A stretch of 14,217 nucleotides of DNA. Source: CAVPLU01 sp964601325. Its GTDB lineage: Archaea; Thermoproteota; Bathyarchaeia; 40CM-2-53-6. The DNA lies in contig CAZRNA010000046.1 of NCBI GenBank assembly GCA_964601325.1, forward strand, positions 1 through 14,217, in the 5' to 3' direction. Below are positions 1-5,387 of the stretch, in pieces. The position numbers and the translations under genes were made by a program. Within the stretch, counting starts at the first letter, position 1. Every line of letters begins with the position of its first letter. The notes under the pieces were generated by a model that worked only from the letters and a program-made list of their open reading frames with translations, was not told the DNA's origin and did not search any database.

Positions 1-157
1 CTCGTTCTCTTGGACCTGAGAGGGACTTGTTGTGAGAAAGCATCTCTTGGGATCATACTCTTTTTGACAGCTTTCTTTCCAGAAATCTAATGGCACTAGG
101 CCCACTAAACGACGAACTCACAACTCAATTTGTGGGTTGCACAATCTAGGAGAGACA

Positions 158-805
158 ATGTTGTCATATGGTTTCAGCAACTGGGATGAGCCACCGCTTC
201 GGACACGAATAACAAGTAAGATCCATCGTGGTGGATCGTTGAACGATCGACTCGCCGAGGCGATCTTCCGCCTGCAGGCTCAAGAGAATAGGCTCGCAGG
301 GGCAGCGGCTCGGATGCAGCAGCACGACAAGGAGATGTTTGACAAGTGCGTGCGAGCTCAAGTTGCCAAGGATAATGCCCGAGCAGCAATGTACGCTAAC
401 GAGTGCGCGCAGATCAGAAAGATGGCCAAGATAACATTGCAGTGTCAGCTGGCACTCATGCAGGCTTCTCTGAGACTCGAGACTGCTCGTGAATTCGGGA
501 ACATCGCTTCCATGATGGCCCCTGTCGCATCAGTTGTCAAGTCAGTACAAGGACACATCACTGGAATCATCCCTGAAGTAGGATTCGAACTCGCCGAAAT
601 CGGAGAGGTGTTGAACAATGCCGTGTGCGATATTGGCGGCCCCCTCGGCTCAGATTCAGTAGTACAGGCTTCCGGTGAAGATGCACAAAAGATACTCTCA
701 GAGGCCAATGTCCTAGCTGAACATAGAATTCAGCAACACTTCCCAGAGATACCAACGGCTCCGTCTCCTCTGACTCAGAGGACAACAGAGCAGGGATTCC
801 AGTAG
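158..805 (+). CDS. ESCRT-III (Snf7-family) protein without winged helix, paralog 1 of 3
   Basis: A 215-residue archaeal ESCRT-III/CdvB-family protein, expected to polymerise on the inner membrane in cell division or vesicle budding. The helical core covers about residues 28-155 and contains the family-like segment around YANECAQIRKMA (79-90). It is rich in heptad-compatible helix and has no membrane segment. After a low-complexity linker comes SGEDAQKILSEAN (172-184) and then FPEIP (195-199), which resembles a MIM2 ligand for the MIT domain of the CdvC encoded downstream. No C-terminal winged helix is present, unlike the CdvB at 1541. The ATG at 158 is chosen because AGGAGAG lies a few bases upstream; a TTG at 137 would add seven residues but has no good ribosome site. 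It is most similar to the paralog at 4064, suggesting local duplication. It is the first gene of the Cdv cluster, 29 nt before CdvA. Family assignment is sure; its specific role is inferred. Confidence 0.9.
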   Translation: MLSYGFSNWDEPPLRTRITSKIHRGGSLNDRLAEAIFRLQAQENRLAGAAARMQQHDKEMFDKCVRAQVAKDNARAAMYANECAQIRKMAKITLQCQLALMQASLRLETAREFGNIASMMAPVASVVKSVQGHITGIIPEVGFELAEIGEVLNNAVCDIGGPLGSDSVVQASGEDAQKILSEANVLAEHRIQQHFPEIPTAPSPLTQRTTEQGFQ

Positions 806-834
806 CAGCACTGAACCCTTCATGGTGGATATTG

Positions 835-1527
835 ATGGTAATGCTCGTAGAGGATGTTGGAAGATACCTAGGGAAAACGGTTCAAACCCCCTACAACACC
901 CCCGTCGGAAAACTGATTGGCGTAGACACGAACATCCGCAACGAAGTAACTCAAGTCAACATCGAGCAAGAATCAGGAATCCTCGCGAAATACCCGGCCA
1001 CGCAAGTGAAGGTGGAGAATGGTTCTGTCATTGTTACGCCTGCGTGGAAGCACGAAGCTTCGGACTTGGAACGCGAGTACTCGACCGCATCAAAGCGCAT
1101 TACCGCGCTCAAGTCCCTCCTCTCCGACGGCGATATCGACACAACTGCGTATAGAGAAATGGCCAGTGAATATGAAGGCGCCATACACGCAATGGAAAGT
1201 CGCCGTATTGCGCTTGTTGATTCGCTCAAGGAAAGAACGCTGAAGCTGGAAGATGAAATACGAAGACTCCAGCTGGCTTTGACAGACAACAAATTACTCT
1301 ATTCGTCTGGGGTCGTTGAGGCGATTGCGTACAAAGACGCCTGTCAAATCATACACGGGATGCTGAACGGACACCTTGCTGAGAAGAAGGACATTCAGGC
1401 AACACTTGAGGACTTGACCTCTCTGGAAAGAGGTCCGCAAGTGCAAGACCAAACATTGCCTCGTAGAATTGACCAAGGGATTCCGGATTATGTTGTTGTG
1501 AAAATCAACGAAGAGATGCCTGCATAG
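835..1527 (+). CDS. cdvA: CdvA, membrane-recruiting cell division protein (PRC-barrel plus coiled coil)
   Basis: A 230-residue protein with the CdvA layout. An N-terminal beta-rich PRC-barrel-like domain (about 1-65; GRYLGKTVQTP and PVGKLIGVD strands) is followed by a long charged coiled coil (about 73-200) and a short C-terminal tail. In Sulfolobus, CdvA binds membrane and DNA at mid-cell and recruits CdvB through a C-terminal peptide that pairs with the CdvB winged helix. The tail here, around YVVVKINEEMPA, could be that strand, but this is inference. The ATG at 835 is chosen because GGTGGA lies about six bases upstream; a TTG at 832 and an ATG at 841 are alternatives. It lies between the first ESCRT-III paralog and CdvB (13-nt gap), consistent with one transcript. 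The call rests on domain layout plus neighbours, since CdvA sequences diverge strongly. Confidence 0.85.
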   Translation: MVMLVEDVGRYLGKTVQTPYNTPVGKLIGVDTNIRNEVTQVNIEQESGILAKYPATQVKVENGSVIVTPAWKHEASDLEREYSTASKRITALKSLLSDGDIDTTAYREMASEYEGAIHAMESRRIALVDSLKERTLKLEDEIRRLQLALTDNKLLYSSGVVEAIAYKDACQIIHGMLNGHLAEKKDIQATLEDLTSLERGPQVQDQTLPRRIDQGIPDYVVVKINEEMPA

Positions 1528-1540
1528 GCAGTGGCACAAT

Positions 1541-2314
1541 TTGACGATAGTCGACAGATTTGTTCCGCATCTCCATCAGGTTCCCCTCAAGGATCAAATC
1601 ATCAAAGCGAGGTCTAGGCTCGACATCCAGAAGAATAGACTTGAAGGTATGGCAATAAAGATCCAGCAGAAGGATCAGGAGCTGCTCGAACGATGCGTTG
1701 GCGCACAGGCGAACAATGATCTTGCTCGCGCACGATTGTACGCGAACGAGTGTGCCGAGGTAAGAAAGATTGCTCACATAATTATCAGCGGTCAGCTCGC
1801 GCTTGATCAGGTTGTCTTCAAGCTGGACATGGCGCTTGAGTTCGGAGAACTCTTGGGCGACATGAAGCCCATTGTCGGCATTGTGGCTGAAACAAAAGGA
1901 AGGATCTCCAACGTTGTTCCGCACATAGCGAACGAACTTGGAGAGATAAACACCATGCTGCAGGACCTCAGCGATGAAGCGGGTCCGGTTCTCGACAACG
2001 CGGGAGCTGTCCAGACAACCAGCGAAGATGCGAAGAAGGTCCTTGAGGAGTCGTCTGCGATTGCGCAGGAGCGGCTGTCTCAGACATTTCCCAAACTGCC
2101 GGAGCTGACTCTCGAACACAGCAACGTTTCGCCTGAGCCGATGCCTGCTGTGGCAAGCGAGACAGAGGTGGACCGGCACGTCTACGAGTACATCAAGAGC
2201 CACCAAGGGAACCTTCACCTATCCGACGCAGCGCGCATCATCGGCATACCGCCAGACAGAGTGAAGATCGCCCTCGACCGGCTGGAAAGTGAGGGAAGGG
2301 TAGTTGTCGAGTAG
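1541..2314 (+). CDS. cdvB: CdvB, ESCRT-III protein with C-terminal winged helix
   Basis: A 257-residue ESCRT-III protein and the probable main CdvB. The Snf7-like helical core spans about 15-155 and contains YANECAEVRKIA (68-79). FPKLPEL (183-189) resembles the proline-rich MIM2 motif by which archaeal CdvB binds the CdvC MIT domain. Residues about 208-257 form a compact winged helix (VYEYIKSHQG, LSDAARIIGIPPDRV, LDRLESEGRVVV), the part that docks on CdvA in Sulfolobus. The other two ESCRT-III proteins here lack it. The start is a TTG at 1541 with a poor ribosome site, but the next in-frame ATG would cut into the first core helix. The gene overlaps CdvC by 11 nt, suggesting translational coupling. 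The product should form the division ring polymer that CdvC remodels. Confidence 0.9.
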   Translation: MTIVDRFVPHLHQVPLKDQIIKARSRLDIQKNRLEGMAIKIQQKDQELLERCVGAQANNDLARARLYANECAEVRKIAHIIISGQLALDQVVFKLDMALEFGELLGDMKPIVGIVAETKGRISNVVPHIANELGEINTMLQDLSDEAGPVLDNAGAVQTTSEDAKKVLEESSAIAQERLSQTFPKLPELTLEHSNVSPEPMPAVASETEVDRHVYEYIKSHQGNLHLSDAARIIGIPPDRVKIALDRLESEGRVVVE

Positions 2315-3521
2315 CACTCCGCACAGGAGTCCGAGCAGCCTTCAGACGGTCGGATCTCCTTCTCCCTTTCGTTCTGAGACCAGATCGGGTTCGGCCTCTG
2401 AGGAGCTCGAGGGTTTAGCCGTCCGCTACGCGAACGAGGCGATCCAATTTGATCGACAGGGTTCGAAAGGGATGGCCATATCGCGCTATCAGAGAGCATC
2501 TGAGGTGCTGCTCAAGCTGTGCTCGCTGTACCCCGAAGCACCAACGAACAAAGTCTACATGGAGCACATCGAGAACTTCCGGCGAAGAATCAAGGAACTG
2601 AACGATCAAGGCTCGCGTTTTGGTGCAAATCCCTCGTCACAGCTCGCTGTTGAGCAGATGGAGCATTTCGCTCCTATCCAGAAGCCGAATGTCAGATGGA
2701 ACGACATTGCCGACCTGCGCGACGCTAAGATGGCTGTTGAGGAATCTGTAGTCTATCCGGCTAGGCGTCCGGACTTGTTCCCGCTAGGATGGCCTCGGGG
2801 ATTACTGTTCTTTGGTCCTCCAGGTTGTGGCAAGACCCTCCTAGCCGCTGCAATTGCGACTGAAATCAATGCTGATTTCTTCTGTGTTGATGCCGCGACT
2901 GTAATGGACAAGTGGCTGGGTCAGTCCGAGAAGAATGTCGCGAATTTGTTTCAGGACGCTAGGCGGGCGTCGGGTTCGGGGCGCCCTGCGATAATCTTCA
3001 TCGACGAAGTGGACTCTCTTGTTGGAATTAGAGGGGACGAGGTGGGCGGAGAAGTGCGTACCCGGAATCAATTCCTTAAAGAGATGGATAGCATTTCGGA
3101 CAAGTCCAACCCATCCCATGTGTATGTCGTCGGTGCAACAAATAAGCCGTGGGCACTTGACGAAGCGTTCATCCGCCGCTTTCAGAAGCGAATATTCGTT
3201 CCGTTGCCTAACGTTGAAGCGCGAACTGAACTCGTCTCCATATACTCGAAAGACCTGACCACCAGTGGTGATGTTAGCACCGACGAGTTAGTCCATATGA
3301 CAGACGGCTACTCTGGAAGCGACATGCGCGACATACTACAGTCAGCACAGATCAAGGTCGTCCGAGAGCTTTTCCAGTCTCAGAAGATCACAGAACGTTC
3401 ACGGCCAAGAGCCATCTGCATGGAAGACATTCGAGAGATCCTTCGCAAACGACGCCCAAGCGTGTCGCCGGAGATGCTTCGATTCTATGACAAGTGGTTT
3501 GAAAGGTACAAGGCGTTGTGA
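2304..3521 (+). CDS. cdvC: CdvC, Vps4-like AAA ATPase
   Basis: A 405-residue Vps4-type ATPase that disassembles ESCRT-III polymers. The domains are a Ser/Pro-rich N-terminus (1-30), an MIT domain (about 33-102, including YANEAIQFDRQGS and AISRYQRA), a linker, and an AAA module (about 130-360). Visible motifs are Walker A GPPGCGKT (171-178), pore loop KWLG (203-206), Walker B IIFIDE (230-235), sensor-1 N280 in GATNKP, and arginine finger residues R291-R292. The C-terminal helix SPEMLRFYDKWFERY (388-402) is Vps4-like, and no large beta-domain insertion is evident. The start is TTG at 2304, supported by GGGAAGGG just upstream. It overlaps the end of cdvB by 11 nt and is followed closely by the Lrp-like gene. 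The MIT domain should bind the FPxLP motifs of the three ESCRT-III proteins encoded alongside. All catalytic residues appear intact. Confidence 0.96.
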   Translation: MSSSTPHRSPSSLQTVGSPSPFRSETRSGSASEELEGLAVRYANEAIQFDRQGSKGMAISRYQRASEVLLKLCSLYPEAPTNKVYMEHIENFRRRIKELNDQGSRFGANPSSQLAVEQMEHFAPIQKPNVRWNDIADLRDAKMAVEESVVYPARRPDLFPLGWPRGLLFFGPPGCGKTLLAAAIATEINADFFCVDAATVMDKWLGQSEKNVANLFQDARRASGSGRPAIIFIDEVDSLVGIRGDEVGGEVRTRNQFLKEMDSISDKSNPSHVYVVGATNKPWALDEAFIRRFQKRIFVPLPNVEARTELVSIYSKDLTTSGDVSTDELVHMTDGYSGSDMRDILQSAQIKVVRELFQSQKITERSRPRAICMEDIREILRKRRPSVSPEMLRFYDKWFERYKAL

Positions 3522-3531
3522 GGTCATGCAA

Positions 3532-4071
3532 ATGTCAACAGATTCAACCGACCTGAAGATCCTTGCAGAACTGGTCGAGAATGCGAAATCATCGTTCGTA
3601 GATATCGGCAAAAAGCTCGATCTTCACCCAAACGTCGTCGCATACAGAGTAAACAAGCTCGAACGTTTGGGGATAATCAGAGACTACACGACTCGGCTGG
3701 ACTTGGAGAAACTCGGTCTATCGGAGCAGATCTTTGTTGCTGCGAGCCTACCAGGCAACTCCCAGCGCGAGCAAATCCTGGAAGAGATTGCCTCGATGCC
3801 ACAGACAATCCAAGTTGTGAGCTCCTTAGGCGAACCTGAAAACATCGTGTTCCTGGCCGGCAAGAACAAGGCTGACGTCGACAAGACAATGTGGAGGCTC
3901 AGAAACATGAATGTGAAAATCGAATACACCGGCTCAATAGTGCGCACCTACGATGAGGGAGGCCTCTGCAACTTCCTGAAACTTCTTGCGAAGGAATTCG
4001 AGGAGTCGAGGAGCCTTTCCAAACAGCCGGTCCCGGATCAACCTTGGGAAGGGGGGAAAGAGAGTGTTTAA
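3532..4071 (+). CDS. Lrp/AsnC-family transcriptional regulator within the Cdv cluster
   Basis: A 179-residue Lrp/AsnC-type regulator. Residues about 5-52 are a winged helix-turn-helix (DLKILAELVENAKSS, DIGKKLDLHPNVVAYRVNKLERLGII). Residues about 64-150 resemble the RAM ligand-binding/oligomerisation domain. The last about 30 residues (from AKEFEESRS) form an unusual polar, Pro-containing tail. The ATG at 3532 is preferred because GAGGT lies seven bases upstream; in-frame ATGs at 3526 and 3487 would extend it into or against the CdvC coding region. It starts 10 nt after CdvC and its end overlaps the probable GTG start of the next ESCRT-III gene by 8 nt, so it appears cotranscribed. Autoregulation or growth-linked control of division genes is a reasonable inference; the ligand and operator are not visible. 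Confidence 0.88.
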   Translation: MSTDSTDLKILAELVENAKSSFVDIGKKLDLHPNVVAYRVNKLERLGIIRDYTTRLDLEKLGLSEQIFVAASLPGNSQREQILEEIASMPQTIQVVSSLGEPENIVFLAGKNKADVDKTMWRLRNMNVKIEYTGSIVRTYDEGGLCNFLKLLAKEFEESRSLSKQPVPDQPWEGGKESV

Positions 4072-4672
4072 GGAAAACAGATCGATGATGGGCAAAGTCA
4101 AGGAAGCTTTTCACCCCACACCAGTCCGCAAGCGGATCATGGATGCACTGCTGAGCCTCAAGATGCAGCTTTCACGCTTGGACAGGACAGCTCAGAAGAT
4201 GCAGCAACGTGACGCCACACTCTACACCAAGTGCGTAACGGCGGTGCAACAGAAGAACACGGAACTCGCATCCATATACGCCAGCGAATGCGCCGAGATA
4301 CGCAAAGTCGCGAAGGTCATCCTGCACAGCCAACTCGCGTTGGAGCAAGTCGCTCTGAGACTGGACCTAGTCCGCGAATTCGGTGATGTCGCGCAGACCA
4401 TGAGACCTGTCGCATCCGTTGTCAAAACGATCAAGACGCAGCTTCAAGGCATACTCCCTGAAGTGTCGCTTGAACTTGCATCAGTGAACGAGTCACTCGA
4501 AGACCTCGCATCACAAGTCGGCGACGCCGCGGAGGAATCCTTTGCGGTACCCGTTTCAGGCGAGGACGCACAGAAAATCCTCAGCGAAGCAAATATCGTC
4601 GCAGAGCAAAAGATGCGTGAACGTTTCCCAGACCTGCCCCCTGTTCCTGTGCAAGAAGCCAGAATCCAGTGA
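4064..4672 (+). CDS. ESCRT-III (Snf7-family) protein without winged helix, paralog 3 of 3
   Basis: A 202-residue ESCRT-III protein closely resembling the paralog at 158. They share the stretch PVASVVK, an ILPEV/IIPEV segment and SGEDAQKILSEAN (165-177). The helical core runs from about residue 24 to 155 and includes YASECAEIRKVAK (72-84). The N-terminus is basic (KENRSMMGKVKEAF), compatible with a membrane-contacting helix. FPDLPPVP (188-195) is a MIM2-like motif. No winged helix follows. The start is taken as GTG 4064 because GGGGGG lies seven bases upstream, giving an 8-nt overlap with the Lrp gene; ATGs at 4085 and 4088 are alternatives. A much longer upstream reading frame exists but lies inside the Lrp gene and is not credible. 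It is the last gene of the cluster, followed by a T-rich terminator. Start confidence is moderate, family confidence high. Confidence 0.88.
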   Translation: MFKENRSMMGKVKEAFHPTPVRKRIMDALLSLKMQLSRLDRTAQKMQQRDATLYTKCVTAVQQKNTELASIYASECAEIRKVAKVILHSQLALEQVALRLDLVREFGDVAQTMRPVASVVKTIKTQLQGILPEVSLELASVNESLEDLASQVGDAAEESFAVPVSGEDAQKILSEANIVAEQKMRERFPDLPPVPVQEARIQ

Positions 4673-4673
4673 G

Positions 4674-4717
4674 ATCCGAAGGCTCCTGGATTCGTCTCCT
4701 TTTTTCAACCCTTTTTT
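4674..4717 (+). terminator. Probable terminator of the Cdv operon
   Basis: Just after the last ESCRT-III stop codon lies a short inverted repeat (ATCC 4674-4677 with GGAT 4688-4691), followed by two runs of six T (4700-4705 and 4712-4717). Archaeal RNA polymerase terminates on U-rich tracts, with or without a hairpin. The next gene has its own TATA-like box directly downstream, consistent with a transcript boundary here. Confidence 0.55.
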
Positions 4718-4719
4718 CG

Positions 4720-4732
4720 AAAGGCATATAGC
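4720..4732 (+). promoter_or_regulatory. TATA-like promoter of the YjbQ-family gene
   Basis: An A-rich purine stretch (CGAAAGG), a plausible BRE, followed by CATATA lies about 40 bases before the ATG at 4768 and right after the T tracts of the previous operon. A start site about 25 bases downstream would leave a leader of roughly 15 nt, which is normal for archaea. The call is by motif and position only. Confidence 0.45.
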
Positions 4733-4767
4733 CTGTCCGTTCAAGCTCGCCCACATTGTGGGAATGA

Positions 4768-5181
4768 ATGAAGAACTTCGCCAAAACCATCACTCTGTCA
4801 ACAAGAGAGAAGTATCAACTCATCGATCTCACAGAGACGGTTGAGGAGATCGTATCCGAGTCTCAAGTTGCGAAGGGCCTATGTTTGGTGCATGCATCGC
4901 ATGCAACCGCCGCCATAATCTGCAATGAACATGAGAGCGGATTGATTCACGACATTCTCGGCAAGGTGAAGGAGATCTTCCCTCCCAGTGCTGGATATCT
5001 GCACGATAGAATTGACGACAATGCATCCGGGCATATTGCTTCAGCGCTGATCGGTGCATCACGTGCATTCCCAATCGAAGATGGGCGACTCGTCCGTGGC
5101 ACTTGGCAGAATATCTTTCTCCTAGAACTTGATGGCCCAAGATCGCGACGTACAGTGAACGTGCATATCATTGGCGAATGA
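4768..5181 (+). CDS. YjbQ/UPF0047 family protein
   Basis: A 137-residue protein of the widespread YjbQ (UPF0047) family, close to the usual full length. Visible family signatures are HASHATAAIICNE (42-54) with H45, the DNASGHIASALIG segment (84-96) with H89, GTWQ (111-114) and DGPR (122-125). The conserved His residues cluster in a putative metal-binding pocket. Members have been reported to have thiamin-phosphate-synthase-like activity, but the in vivo role is unsettled, so no pathway is assigned. The ATG at 4768 is chosen; an ATG at 4764 is in another frame. It appears monocistronic, with a terminator before it and its own TATA-like box. Confidence 0.92.
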   Translation: MKNFAKTITLSTREKYQLIDLTETVEEIVSESQVAKGLCLVHASHATAAIICNEHESGLIHDILGKVKEIFPPSAGYLHDRIDDNASGHIASALIGASRAFPIEDGRLVRGTWQNIFLLELDGPRSRRTVNVHIIGE

Positions 5182-5222
5182 GAAAGCCTTTCCTTGAACG
5201 ATTGCTTTGGCATTGATGGGCC

Positions 5223-5384
5223 ATGACACCGATTGAGCAGCTACAGATTGTTGGCATATCCGCAGGCCCGGGTGCAGAAGTCCAGCGAGTTGCTGTTGGT
5301 ACCCGCGTATCCCTTAAAGGGCGCTATGAGGTCAGGATTCGTCGCACCAGAGAGCTTGAGAAGTCAAAGGGCTCCTGCACATGA
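5223..5384 (+). CDS. Possible small basic protein, 53 residues
   Basis: A 53-residue open frame fills most of the 206-nt gap between the YjbQ gene and the APC permease. It starts ATG with GATGGG just upstream and ends TGA at 5382-5384, 3 nt before the permease GTG start and in the same frame as it. The product begins MTPIEQLQIVG and is rich in Arg, Lys and Val (GTRVSLKGRYEVRIRR). It has no Cys, signal peptide or membrane segment, and I do not recognise it. It could be a small leader protein coupled to the permease, or a chance open frame. Confidence 0.35.
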   Translation: MTPIEQLQIVGISAGPGAEVQRVAVGTRVSLKGRYEVRIRRTRELEKSKGSCT

Positions 5385-5387
5385 AGC

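Noticed and set aside
1..90. Open frame of 29 codons from the window edge to a TAA at 88-90, possibly the tail of an upstream gene.
   Set aside because: Too short and not recognisable as any family; an open frame of that length is common by chance.
100..136. Small inverted repeats before the first ESCRT-III gene (CACAA 119-123 with TTGTG 130-134; CCCAC 101-105 with GTGGG 132-136), considered as an Lrp operator.
   Set aside because: Five-base arms are weak, and no second copy or known Lrp consensus supports them.
951..1292. A 113-codon minus-strand open frame inside CdvA.
   Set aside because: It is a Ser-rich shadow of the cdvA coiled-coil coding region with no domain features.
3986..4063. 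In-frame upstream extension of the last ESCRT-III gene to an ATG at 3986.
   Set aside because: It overlaps the coding region of the Lrp gene by 86 bases and gives an atypical Arg/Ser-rich N-terminus; GTG 4064 has a strong purine site.
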